DNA of 64,000 bases from Aspergillus flavus (Eukaryota > Ascomycota > Eurotiomycetes > Eurotiales > Aspergillaceae). This document shows, one piece after another, positions 1-10,731 of this stretch (positions within the stretch are counted from its first letter, which is position 1; each line of letters opens with the position of its first letter). The stretch covers positions 5,146,001 through 5,210,000 of the forward strand of contig NC_092409.1 of NCBI RefSeq assembly GCF_009017415.1. Direction: 5' to 3'. The notes beneath the pieces were generated by a model. That model ran no database searches. It was not told where the DNA came from and saw nothing but the letters and a program-made list of their open reading frames with translations. Both the position numbers and the translations under genes were made by a program.

Positions 1-807
1 GAAACAGCCACAAACACAGTCGCAAATACCTCGTCTACAGCTGCGTCGGCCAGTTCCGACCTCAATGGTTACGCTATTTTCAATGCCTGTGAGCAACTCA
101 ACGAGCGTCTTCGGCCTTATCGGGAAAAGATGCCGAATGCCCCAATGAAAGAACTCGCGCATGCAGCTTACTTTGACCGAGTCAACCTCTCTGCTCAGGG
201 GCATTATCGTACCCCAGATATTGGCTATGTCTGGGGCGAGAACACAGGCCAAATGTTTTTCTACTTCACACAGGGTGTGACAGCCGCCGAAGTTGAGATC
301 GACACACTAACCGGTGATTGGACTCCGTTACGTGCAGACATCAAGATGGATGTCGGCCGCACCATCAATCCCTCTATCGACTACGGACAGATAGAGGGAG
401 CCTTCATTCAGGGTCAAGGTCTCTTTACGACAGAGGAAAGCCTCTGGCATCGTGCCTCAGGCCAGGTTGTCACTAAGGGACCCGGAAACTACAAGATTCC
501 CGGATTTCGGGACATTCCCCAGGTTTTCAACGTTAGCCTTCTCAAGGACGTTGAATGGGAAAATCTTCGTACAATCCAACGATCTCGTGGTGTCGGTGAA
601 CCACCCCTTTTCATGGGAAGCGCTGTTTTCTTTGCTATCCGTGACGCTCTGAAAGCAGCACGGAAGCAGTACAATGTTCACGAAGTTCTCAGTCTACGAA
701 GTCCGGCCACCCCCGAACGGATTCGGGTCAGCTGCGCTGATCCCATTATCGAACGGGCAAGAGTATTGCCTAAGGAAGGAGAGAAGAGCTTTTTTGTTGA
801 GATTTGA
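1..807 (+). CDS. Xanthine dehydrogenase-family purine hydroxylase, C-terminal part
   Basis: Partial gene: the reading frame is open from base 1 and ends at 805-807, giving the last 268 residues with no intron. The protein is the end of the molybdopterin domain of xanthine dehydrogenase, which oxidises hypoxanthine and xanthine to urate in purine use. Family landmarks are a YRTPDIGYVWGEN stretch, DVGRTINPSIDYGQIEGAF, and GVGEPPLF near bases 589-612; the Glu in GVGEPP corresponds to the catalytic glutamate of the family. Aspergilli carry two such enzymes, HxA (xanthine dehydrogenase) and HxnS (nicotinate hydroxylase). The residues that separate them lie mostly upstream of the window, so I do not choose. 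An AATAAA at 853-858 could serve the 3' end. The gene converges on prm1. Confidence 0.9.
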   Translation, partial: ETATNTVANTSSTAASASSDLNGYAIFNACEQLNERLRPYREKMPNAPMKELAHAAYFDRVNLSAQGHYRTPDIGYVWGENTGQMFFYFTQGVTAAEVEIDTLTGDWTPLRADIKMDVGRTINPSIDYGQIEGAFIQGQGLFTTEESLWHRASGQVVTKGPGNYKIPGFRDIPQVFNVSLLKDVEWENLRTIQRSRGVGEPPLFMGSAVFFAIRDALKAARKQYNVHEVLSLRSPATPERIRVSCADPIIERARVLPKEGEKSFFVEI

Positions 808-1255
808 GTGTCCCCGTGTTACGAACTATTTTAACCTTTTGTATCATTTAGCAATAAAGTCTACAGCGTCATGACTTGGATGAAATCAGATTGAGAAGAC
901 TTTCTTTCACGAATATATCCCCTGTTAACAATATAGAGTGTATAACCTCTCTGTCTCTTAGGAAGGTGTATACCTAGGTCTACTGCATCTACACTGTCTA
1001 GAAAACTTGGTATTCGTACAACTACACGGCTCAGGTATTATTTGATATGTACTTAGCAATCGACAAAGAAGGATGAAAAATTATGCCAAGGGCCTGCAAA
1101 TCTATATGGTCTTCATATAAAATGGAGAAAGAGACATGACTTCGCTTGTGGATGTACCCGTATATCCAACGCCGACTTGTGCTGGAATAAACAGAATACA
1201 GGATCAAAAAGGAAAGACAAAGTAGCTGGTACAGCAATTGTAACTACCGCGGGTA
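808..1255. other. Convergent intergenic spacer
   Basis: Shared 3' region between the purine hydroxylase gene and prm1. It is AT-rich and holds an AATAAA at 853-858. Only short unsupported reading frames are present and I see no RNA gene or repeat. Confidence 0.6.
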
Positions 1256-3424
1256 TCAACGTTTCTCGATTCCGTACTCAATATAGCTACTTCCACGCAG
1301 ATCAGACGTCCCATCAACCTTGAGCGCCCTTTGACCAGCGTATCCCATCTTCTCATCTTCATGGAAATGACCGACGACGGGCGGGGTTTTCAGGGCGACT
1401 TCATATCGAGGAGCAGGTAGCGAGGCGGCTTGTGTATTGGGAATAGCAGTCAATGGGACCTCGGTGAAGCCGTTGACATCTGGATTATTGTTTATGGGAG
1501 CGCCACCACCCTCGCCTCGGTTCTTATCCCGGCCCCAGAAAAGAATCATGGCGCGGATGAGGCCAAAAAGAAAGTTGATGAACCATATGCCCAGTACGCA
1601 AGCCGATATGATGGTTTCTGTTCGGACGCCTTCCTTGATTTTATTGAGGACCCGCATGACGACTTCGGTAATTTTGTCGGACGTCTTGTCGCCTGGGTTG
1701 GCGAGGAAACTGTCGGATGCGCTTGTGCTGTTGTTGATGCTGCTGTCAGCACCCTTGGAGAGAATATCGTTGGGTACATGTGGGAAGTCAACGTGAGCAT
1801 GGTCATGGACCCAGGTAAGGCCTTTTTGGACAGATGCCACCTTGAGACCGATCAAGCAATTGAAGACGTCCTGCAGTGGGCTATACAGGATGGTACCTCC
1901 GAACGTGTCGTTGAGGACTCCTGTTGTCTTGTCGACAAAGGCGTTCAAAGTATCATTCACGGCTGTTGTACTGGTGTTTACCCAGCCGAGGACGTTCTTG
2001 TTGATGTCATTGCTCATGCCATCGATGACTCCGTTGGTGTCGTTCGCCCATTTGGCAGATGTATTTTGTAAAGAAGTGACCACTTTCTCGGCAAACTCGC
2101 CGACTTCGCTTGTTAGTTCCGGTACTGTCCTCTCAATAGCCTTCAGTAGCAGATACTGGCAAAGGCAGGCGAAGAGTCCAGCAAGGGCAAGGCACAGGAC
2201 GAATAGAGCGGCCGGTGAGGTTGCGTATGCAATGGCCCACCGCACCAATATTTGTCGACGACTATTGCTGAACCTGCTTGCTGCTTTGATGCCTGCACCT
2301 GCGGTGTGAGGACGAGAAACGATGTAGACAACGTCCATCGGATCATGCGCATCTTTTCGGACGATCTGAGAGCGCTCTTTCATGGTGCGCCAACGACGTA
2401 TCTCCTGCCAGGCTACCGGGACACAAACAAGAGTTGCAGCGATAATCAGAACAGCGAGGAAGATTTTGCGAGCAGCTACGATGGTTTCAGCGACCTTCCT
2501 GAAGAACGTATTGATCCCGTTGTTTTCATCGCAGAAGGTCAGCTGTTCCTTCGCAGGAACAGGTAACGCTGAGCGGTCGAAGGTGTAATTTCCCAAAGAC
2601 CCATTGATGAGGCTCTTGACTTCCTCGAAAGGGAACTTCAAGACGTCTGTGACAAATTTGTCGACCTCATCAAACGTTGGGATGGAACTGTTGATCTTGT
2701 CGATAGTGTCGTTGATTGATCCTGGGAGGTGAATGTCCTTCAACTCGTCGATGTTCTTTGAGATGTTAAGCGTCGGCACTTCTCCACCGAAAGCGCTCGC
2801 AACTTTGTTGATTCCACTCAAAAATTTGTTAAGACCAGATTCAAAAGTTTCGACGGCCTTGCCGATGTCTTCACCGACTGTTTGGACTGTTTTGTTCAAG
2901 AATTCGGTGGTATCTTGTATCACGCCGAGCGCAGCTTGCGTACTACCTCTAACAACCATCGTGAATAAACAGAGGTACGTCTGATACATAACTTTGATGA
3001 AAAAGATTATCAGCGCTTCGACTCCAGTGATTGTGAGCAACAGCATAGATATGAGGCCGTTAACTGCTGCCTCAACACCAGAGGCTGTAAGCTCATTCAC
3101 TCCCCGTGAAAGATAATGGGGCATTGAAGCCATGGCGCTCCCCATCGTCTCAACTGACGTGCAGGCAGATTGGGCTTCGCGCTTGGCTGAGTCCATGTCC
3201 GACTGCATCCCAGTTGCCGCTATCAAAACTCGGGCTAGGACAAGGAGTAGCAAGATCGTCCAACGATTTAGCCACACTTGTGATAAACGAGCTCGCAGTC
3301 CTAGATACGGTGTAATACCATCGGGGTGCAGCGGTACTGCACGCCCGGGACCGCCATTTGGATCATGCGCGCCGTACGGTGGGAGTAGCGGGAAAATAGA
3401 TCGTCCAGACCTCGAAAACACCAT
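1256..3424 (-). CDS. prm1: Plasma membrane fusion protein Prm1
   Basis: Single-exon gene of 722 residues. Prm1 proteins act at the plasma membrane during cell fusion in mating and, in filamentous fungi, also in vegetative fusion. The sequence has five hydrophobic segments, at about residues 56-71, 123-157, 321-339, 400-428 and 603-631. They separate two large extracytoplasmic-type loops rich in Asn-X-Ser/Thr sites, as expected for the glycosylated loops of this family. The N-terminus has [10 protein letters not shown] followed by [17 protein letters not shown] before the first membrane segment. The tail after residue 631 is hydrophilic. The ATG at 3422-3424 is the only sensible start in frame. 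Length and topology match fungal Prm1 proteins. Confidence 0.92.
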   Translation of the reverse strand: MVFSRSGRSIFPLLPPYGAHDPNGGPGRAVPLHPDGITPYLGLRARLSQVWLNRWTILLLLVLARVLIAATGMQSDMDSAKREAQSACTSVETMGSAMASMPHYLSRGVNELTASGVEAAVNGLISMLLLTITGVEALIIFFIKVMYQTYLCLFTMVVRGSTQAALGVIQDTTEFLNKTVQTVGEDIGKAVETFESGLNKFLSGINKVASAFGGEVPTLNISKNIDELKDIHLPGSINDTIDKINSSIPTFDEVDKFVTDVLKFPFEEVKSLINGSLGNYTFDRSALPVPAKEQLTFCDENNGINTFFRKVAETIVAARKIFLAVLIIAATLVCVPVAWQEIRRWRTMKERSQIVRKDAHDPMDVVYIVSRPHTAGAGIKAASRFSNSRRQILVRWAIAYATSPAALFVLCLALAGLFACLCQYLLLKAIERTVPELTSEVGEFAEKVVTSLQNTSAKWANDTNGVIDGMSNDINKNVLGWVNTSTTAVNDTLNAFVDKTTGVLNDTFGGTILYSPLQDVFNCLIGLKVASVQKGLTWVHDHAHVDFPHVPNDILSKGADSSINNSTSASDSFLANPGDKTSDKITEVVMRVLNKIKEGVRTETIISACVLGIWFINFLFGLIRAMILFWGRDKNRGEGGGAPINNNPDVNGFTEVPLTAIPNTQAASLPAPRYEVALKTPPVVGHFHEDEKMGYAGQRALKVDGTSDLRGSSYIEYGIEKR

Positions 3425-5284
3425 GTCGACAGGTTGAGTTGGGGTACAGAGGTGGGTTCTGAAAGGGACTGATGCCTCCTAGATGGCACAGGCTAGAAAA
3501 GATACGTTGAGCAGTAGTGTTGACGAGTCCGAAGGTGGAATTCTATTTTTCAGGAACGTTAAGGTAGTTGTATATCAAAGAGGAAATGCCGGCCAGCAGC
3601 AACCTTTTTCAGTTGAATAGGGGACAGATTAAAGGAGAGCCATAACACAAAGTCGTATGGATATACTGCTGTTCCAGAAGAGGGACGGATGCAGTGACAA
3701 GGGAACGTGTTGGTGTTATGCATAGAATAGGACAATAGCTCAATATAATGGATCCAACAATAAAGAAGGGGCCCACCTTTTTATTATTCTTGAAAGGTCA
3801 AGCGATCTCTTGGATTTTCTGCGAAACAAGCAAAGCGAAAAAGGTGAATGGACTGGGGGGGTAAAGCCGTCTTTGGGCGTAAACAGACAGCGATGTCCGG
3901 GGACATGCTATACGGACCACTCATAAGCCGTAAGCACGAAAATAGAAGTCTATCGACACAGGGATCAGCAGTAGACTCTGCAGAAGTTTGTTTCACTTTG
4001 TGCATGATTAGCGGGCGGCTCTTCTCAGTGGTTTCTGCAGAGCGCTGGCAAGAACCAAGATTAGTACACTCGAAGCCGGCGCTTAGAATCCCGGCATTGT
4101 CAACCAATCCTTTATCCTCAGTCAACCGTTGCCAAACAATGCTAGATGTTTCTTCTAATAAAAGACACAGTCTCCCCATTATGTGGAGTAATGGGTCAGG
4201 CATGGATGAAGACTTTGTTGCCTTCCAAGGCTTCAACATCTGCGACACTTCTTGTTCCATCTCGCGCTGGGGTGCCAAAGATGGGACTGCATATTAGCAT
4301 GTCGACTGGATGCAAATTAGCCGCCCTACATTTCTGAGTCTTGCTATCTGACGCCATGAATAAAACTCTGGTGCTGGTAGTTGTTAAAAATAAAATTGAG
4401 AGCAGTGGTAGATCGTGGATGGAAACTTGAGAAAGCCAGCGGGTAAAGAAATATTTATGGCAAATATCTTCGGCCACACGTGATGGGCACACTCGAGTAT
4501 TGGTATATTTTGAGAGGTACAAGAGAAATTCTAATTCTTGAACATTTAGAATAGGGACTAGACAGAACGATCTTCAGAAATACTCTTAAATGATATGCCA
4601 CAGCCACAGAAGTCGACACAGCATGGTCAGGATTCATTAGTTCTCTATACATTGATTGCTCTAGCAAAGGAACAGCCCATGCAACCAGGTAATACTGTCT
4701 TTACAATTATATCCTACATTTTCCTTAGAAGCCTTTGTCTTAAATGATATCTATATCTATAGCTGTATTCATAATTATAGTTTATTCTTTTGCTGTTATT
4801 GGAGAGTAGTATAATGCCCTCTACACTGATATGTAAGGTACTCTCTACTGGCCATCCTGTGCAAAAGAGTTAGTGCAAGAATATTATAGAGAGTAATATG
4901 TGCAGTCTATATGGACCATTTCACAGTCACCTTTATTGCTACTGTAGTTGAACAAATGTGACATGGATGAATAGACTCTTCCGGAATCTGTTAATCAACA
5001 CGATCGCCATGGACGCAGTTCAGGGCTCGGCGACACAAGTAAAAAAAAAAAAATGATCTCCATCCTGACCACAGTTATAGCAAGCACTTGTTGAAATATT
5101 TATCTCAAGGAGATGTGAAAGACACTTATTGGGAAGATTATGATTTCTATCAAGCTATAGAACAGGCCATAGAGTACTCCTTCGATATACCATTAATCCC
5201 ACCGTGAAAGATACTCAACTTTTTCTCTTTGGAGCTACCTATTACCTACAGCCTCTTTGGAAGTCTACTCTATCGGCTTTTCCT

Positions 5285-5315
<31 letters not shown>

Positions 5316-5352
5316 GAACCTCCATCTGAGCAGGTACAAAGATCTCGTTGGA
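3425..5352. other. Long divergent intergenic region
   Basis: About 1.9 kb between the divergent starts of prm1 and the zinc-protein gene, presumably holding both promoters. The section 4,680-5,320 is very AT-rich, with a 13-A run near 5041 and a 29-T run just before the zinc-protein start. Two overlapping opposite-strand frames of 150-165 residues at 3.8-4.3 kb lack recognisable domains and I do not call them. Confidence 0.5.
5287..5315 (+). repeat. Poly(T) tract, 29 T
   Basis: Uninterrupted run of 29 T, 37 bases before the chosen start of the zinc-protein gene. Poly(dA:dT) tracts near fungal promoters commonly exclude nucleosomes. A frame read through it would encode polyphenylalanine, which argues for the downstream start. 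Confidence 0.85.
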
Positions 5353-8122
5353 ATGGAATTGCCCCCAGTCTCCACAGATCGGGTTACATACCCGGGAAAC
5401 AAGACAGATATTGAAGATCAAGAACAACCTCTAGAAGAGGAATCACAGTCAGGGGATATGGACCCTTTAGAAGATGTAATCACTTCACGTGGACTTCAGG
5501 AAAGGGCAGGCCTGCAATTAGACCAAGTGCTGAAAGTGCAGCAACTGAATGAGGCTTCGGACTTCACTGTCACGGATCTTGACAAAAACGTGACAACAAA
5601 CACAAGTCAGGAATCTACCGATATGAGTACTTCTTCTAAAGACGAAATGGTTCTTTGTTCTGGTCAATTAATTTACTCCAGTAACTTTTCATTTCTTTAT
5701 TTGTTCTGACCCCTCTAACTCTGTATGAATACAGGAATGCTAACCAGAAGGCTACAAAACAGAAGAAAACCAACAAGAGCCCCTTGAGAAGAAGAAGATC
5801 CGCACAGAAGCTATTGCTTTCATCCGTGCTAGGACGCAGGCTCGCCTGGCCCGGTTGGAAGCATTGTCTGAGGAAGTTTTGTTAAACCCAACGAGCGAGC
5901 AATATCAATATCACCCCAACGAGAGTAACCGCTTGTCAATCCCTCTGCAGTTCCCTGCCGGACCGAACATTACATCTACCGTCATGATGGAGCCAGTTCA
6001 AGCATCTAAGAAAAAGAAGAAGAAGAAGAGCAAGAAGAAGCCTAAGAAGCGTTTGCCTCTTGATATTGGAAACATTGACTCTCCCAGCAATCACGCGTTG
6101 AACCAGGCTGGTCTAAGTGTGCGTGTGCCTAATGTGCAACTCTTAAGCAAGGAGGCACCTCCTAGTGATGACCCGTCTTGTTCGACTCAAAGTCAGGATC
6201 TGTCCGAGCCTAGCCCATCCCCATACTCGCAGGAAGCTGACCCCAAGACTGAACATCCTATCTCTACTAAGCCGGGAAAGGACTTCACAGCCCCTTATGC
6301 GACTCAATATGAGGACAGATTGCAAGCCGAGCACAAGGATACGATAGAATGCCACGAGGGTCACTCGACAGAGCGTGTATTGGGTACTGGTACTCGTGAG
6401 CAGACCTACCGGGATGCACTTCTGGGTACAATCGATCGTAGAGACAAAAGAGTCTCATGTACAGATCCAACCACAAAATTTGACACAGCAGAGCATAACG
6501 CTGCATTACATGCACATCTAGCCCCGCTGGCAATCGAAGAGTGGCCGAGTATCACAGGAGATACGCCAGCTGAGAGAGATACACGTGAGAAAATGCCCAA
6601 AGCTTCTTCTTCGATCGATTCAGGACAAGATGAGGAGGTATCAAGCACCATGTCTTCCGCCTGTGCTCAGCCATCCCGCCTTGGTCAATCCACACGCAAA
6701 ACCAAGGCTTCTTCAAAGGAGAAGCTGCCTCCTATACAAGAAGTGACAAGTGAGGCGCTTCAGGGTTATCCGCATGTAAACCCGCATTCTCCTCATGCTG
6801 AGCGAGGTAGCATATCCAGCGAGATTCAATGTCACCTTACATGTACACCGAAGTCCTCAAAATCTACCTCCACAGGTTGGACTAGCGCCGAACCTCAGGG
6901 CACACCACAGACCGAATCCTCCGAGATTGAAGCCACGGAAACCAAGAACCACCACCAGAAGATCTCCACCGAGACAAGAAATGTTGTGATCTCCCAAACT
7001 AAGGGCAGCCATGCACATCCCTCGTCATCTCTGAGCTCTGAGAGACTAGGTCGATGCACCACAACCGTACAAAAGTACATATCGACCCAAAAACCAGAAG
7101 GATTTTTCTGGCAGCTCGATAGCCACGGATTCCCCTGCGCGAAGGCAAGATGTGAGAAGCGTTGCAATTTATGGGATGGTGCAACTGTCATCTGCCCCCG
7201 ATGCGGGCCATTCTCAGAAATTCGTTATTGTTGCAAAGAGCACCTCCTGGAAGACATAAAGTATCATTGGTTGTACTGCGGACAGATGACCTTTGAGCAT
7301 CCTTGCCGAGAGAATTCGATCCCCCGGGATGTGAGAGATGGGCCACCCCTAGTTCCTTGCCTTCACCCTTATGATACACCTGAACGTCATCGTCAGGCCG
7401 TTTATTTCAATGTGAAGGCTCGTGAGGGGGACTATTTCATCTTCTCAGACTGGACCGATTTGGTGACAGCCGGCTTCCCAGAGAGCAACGTCGAGGTGCG
7501 GTGTTCAAGCCGGGTCATCTATACCATCAGGTTCGAAGATGCAAATGAAAAAGACCGGTTTCGTCGTGTTCTAGCGACATGTCTCTTCAGTACGTCGACT
7601 TCCTTAATCTACCATCTATACCTACTAATCACTTATTTCCTTGCAGTGACCATCGAGGTTACCGAACTTATTGACTACCTATTCCGGCTAATTCGAGACA
7701 AACTTCGGTCACAGTCCGCCCCCATAGAGCTTGAAGCCGCACTCAAGTATCAGTTCCAACAGGAATACTGCGTGACCATACAGCAACATATCACCGGAGA
7801 GAGGCACGCCTGTGTGACGGATTGGGATGGAAGGAACCGTCGTAATTGCCAGGATGCTATCTGCCGGGCTGAATATCGTCGTTTGCTTGGATCTCTTGGG
7901 GGAAAGGGCCATTGTCAGCTCATTGATCACTTGGAAGGCAGTTACTGGATTCTTCGAGCGGCGAGAACCACCCATCCTGATGTAACTGATGCCAAAGCGC
8001 GTATGCGTGGAGAGGGCTTCAGCGACGTCGCGGATGAAGATAGGAGAGAGTTCCGCCGGGGCGCAGGATGGGATGGTGCTGGAACTGGGGATTTGGAGAT
8101 TGAGGGAATCAATGATGATTAA
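5353..8122 (+). CDS. Uncharacterised protein with MYND-like zinc finger
   Basis: Three exons: 5353-5662, 5748-7589 and 7647-8122. Intron 1 (85 nt) has a GTCAAT donor and CCAG acceptor and restores the frame. Intron 2 (57 nt) has GTACGT, a TACTAAT branch site and TGCAG; it is in frame and stop-free, so a naive translation would show a false hydrophobic insert. I chose the ATG at 5353 because the frame upstream runs through the poly(T) tract. The product is about 875 residues. It has an acidic N-terminus, a lysine tract (KKKKKKKSKKKPKKR), a long Ser/Thr-rich disordered middle, and near residues 545-600 a cysteine/histidine cluster with CPRC, YCCKEH and HWLYC that resembles a MYND finger. A conserved-looking globular C-terminal half follows. 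I do not recognise a specific function. Confidence 0.72.
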
Positions 8123-8501
8123 CGAGTTCTTCATCCAGCGAAAGGGCTTGGACCACTCGCCGTAGTCCGGAGTCTGGAACTCTAGACGCAGCTGCAATAG
8201 TCGACACCCTATTCCAGGTTTGTTTTTGGTGATCCCTTCCGTCCTTCTAAAATTGATCTGTTATCGATCGGTCATTAGAAGTTTCAAGAAGTGGATAGAA
8301 GAGGAATTTAGGAACTGTTTGATGCAGGTCGTTGAAGATCTTGGGGCTGTGGGACAAGGGGCTATTGTGGCCATCTCAACCAGGGTTCTATGTTAACTTT
8401 CTCTATGTAATCTAACGCCATAAATCTAGCAGGGATAGCTCATGCCATTATGGTTCTCTGTTCTACGGCTCAACAAAAAGCTTTTGCACTGAGTGTTAAC
8501 T
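8123..8501. other. Convergent intergenic spacer
   Basis: Shared 3' flank between the zinc-protein gene and the aminotransferase gene. No supported gene, RNA or repeat seen. Confidence 0.6.
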
Positions 8502-10371
8502 TCACTGTACAATATACTTCTTCAGACCGCGCAGCCTCTCCTTGGCGGTCTCCAAAACATCATCATTCTTGCATACGGCAAACCGGAGATAATCCTCCGC
8601 AATGTGGGCATTGGCGTCAGTGTAGAACTCGGTTGGAGGAATGGCCGCAACGCCAACCTCATGAATGAGGAACCAGCAAAGCTTGAAGTCGCGGGGGCGG
8701 CTTGCAACATGAGGAGGGAATGGGTAACCTTCCGGCAGCTTGACTGAAGACATGTTTGCGAGAACAAAATAGCCACCCTCGGGGTCAGAGTACTGGTGAC
8801 ATTTGTTAGGGGTCGTTCAAGATAGTTTGAGACTCGAGGTGTTTATCTCGCTAGAACATACCGGAATGTTAAGCTCATCAAATACCTCACAGAAGCGCTC
8901 CATCTTCTTCTTCATTTCGGTGCGGCTCTCATCCCAAAAGCCAGCCTTGTCGGCTTGCTCAAAAGCAACAGCTGCAGCTTCTTGGAGGGGAGACACGCTA
9001 CTGTAGCAGATTCGAGTGTGTGCACCAGCCACGTACTTGATCAGATGCTCAGGGCCAATGAGGTAACCCACCCGCCAGCCAGTAGCATAGAAGGCCTTCC
9101 CAGCCGAGCCCACGGTGAGAGTCCGCTCATAGAGCTCAGGCGACAGTGTAGCGATCCTGGTAAAGGGAACATAGTAGAGACGGTCGTAGACCTCATCAGA
9201 AAGAATGATGAGATTGTGCTTGATACAGAGCTCGCCGATTTTCTCAAGCTCATCACGAGAGAAGACCTTTCCTACAGGGTTGTGGCTGTTGTGGCCATTA
9301 GTAATCTGCTAAGGCGTGGTCACTGGGGGCAGTAATGCTCACGGCGAGTTCAGAACCTAATGAGTCAGATGAAATGTGTCGAGAAGGATAAGGGAAACTC
9401 GCTTACAATCATTCTGGTCTTGGGATTGATAGTCTTTTCCAACTCTTCGAAGTCTATAGACCATTCTGAAGCTGGGGAAGTCCTTGTAGCTCCATCCTTG
9501 GGAGGGTGAAGGGGGACATATCGAATGGTACCACCGGGCATTTCAATGTTGCTGATGTATCTGTTCTTGGGTGTTAGGCATATGCAAGTTGTTGTACCTT
9601 GGTGTACTCACTGATCAAAGAAAGGTTCAAAGATAATAACCTCATCGCCAGGCTCAATAAAACCCATAAAAGCACTTAGCATTCCTTTGAATTGTTAATC
9701 AAGTACAGCCCAAGCCGCATCACACCATGATGTCTATTACCTTCATTTGCACCTGTGGTGATTGTAACCTCAGTATCCGGGTTGAGCTTTCGGCCAAACG
9801 ACGGAGAATACGCATCCGCAATAGCTTGCTTAAGGCGAGGACGACCCTGTGCGCAAATGAGCCGGTGTTTGGGTGCATCAGTGCCCTTCGATCATATTCG
9901 TACCTTGGTTGGGGAGTACTGGTTACATTCAACTTTGTCGAGAGCCTCTTTTGCGGCGTCAATCGCAAACTGGGGAGGGTTATAGCCACTGGTAGAGGGT
10001 ATAACATTAGCAAGACAGGTCACTCCCCGGATCAGAAAGCACACTTACAAGAACCCCTGGCCCATGTTCACGATAGGCTGAACGGGGGAAGCCGCAGCGG
10101 CTTCATTGACAATTGACCTGGAAGCCAATTAGATCGACGTTACAGCAACAGTTCGGTTCCAACGTTTATCCCCATACCAGACATCCTGTCTTTGACCAGC
10201 GACCCGTTTCGCCGGGCGAAAAGGGTCCGCACGAGCGGTGGTAGCGGACATTGCTCTGGCGCGGGGATCGAGAAAGCGGGGTGACGTATGTCTCGAGAAC
10301 ACGGGCTGTTGTGCTGGAGTCTTGAATCTTGCGATTGCTGTAGAGATGGAAGTCCGGTAGCCCGAAAACAT
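8502..10371 (-). CDS. bna3: Kynurenine aminotransferase-like PLP enzyme (Bna3 type)
   Basis: Class I aminotransferase of the kynurenine-oxoglutarate transaminase/Bna3 family, which converts kynurenine to kynurenate. My gene model has nine exons: 10371-10178, 10117-10049, 9988-9904, 9846-9741, 9684-9612, 9560-9407, 9356-9343, 9285-8862 and 8792-8502, giving 469 residues in one frame. Landmarks are QPIVNMGQGF, NQYSPTKGRPRL, the SPHNPVGK segment and SAGKAFYATGWRVGY, whose Lys (about residue 295) is the PLP lysine of the family. Exon 7 is only 14 nt. There are two in-frame starts. The ATG at 10371 adds 40 basic residues resembling a mitochondrial presequence, and the ATG at 10251 starts a cytosolic-looking protein MSATTARADP. 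The gene diverges from mgs1. Confidence 0.88.
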
Positions 10372-10731
10372 AGGGGAAAGAAAGATCGAGGGTGGAAACG
10401 GTGCGGGGAGAAAGTAATTTAATGATCCGTCGCAATCGCAGGAATGGTTGACTCCAACCGGCCAAAATGATAGGGTGCCTGAGGCTGCTGTTAATGGGGT
10501 AGGGCGTAAATTGCGTGCTTGCGCTTTTATGTTCCATCCTCAGGCATCCAGGCATGGGTCCCGCGATTACTCAGAGACACGAAACCCCACTCAATCAATT
10601 AATTGCCGTATCAGGAGACGCGTAAGATCACGCGTCTGGCCATTGTTTAATTGACAGCTTGATCGAAGATGATCGCATTGCTCTGACTCCCAACAACCTG
10701 ATTTCCGATCTCCTTTGATGAGTCAAGCGCT
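10372..10731. promoter_or_regulatory. Divergent promoter region, aminotransferase and mgs1
   Basis: The 360 bases between the outward-facing starts of the aminotransferase and mgs1 must hold both promoters. I cannot assign individual factor sites with confidence. Confidence 0.5.

Noticed and set aside
1430..2071. 213-codon plus-strand frame
   Set aside because: Antisense shadow of prm1 with no domain; prm1 on the other strand explains the open frame.
3784..4297. Overlapping frames of about 165 (minus) and 150 (plus) codons
   Set aside because: They overlap each other on opposite strands, have no recognised domain, splice context or conserved-looking composition. Could be a small gene, but I cannot support it.
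5257..5352. Upstream start of the zinc-protein gene through the poly(T)
   Set aside because: Would encode a polyphenylalanine run from a 29-T tract; the ATG at 5353 is more credible.
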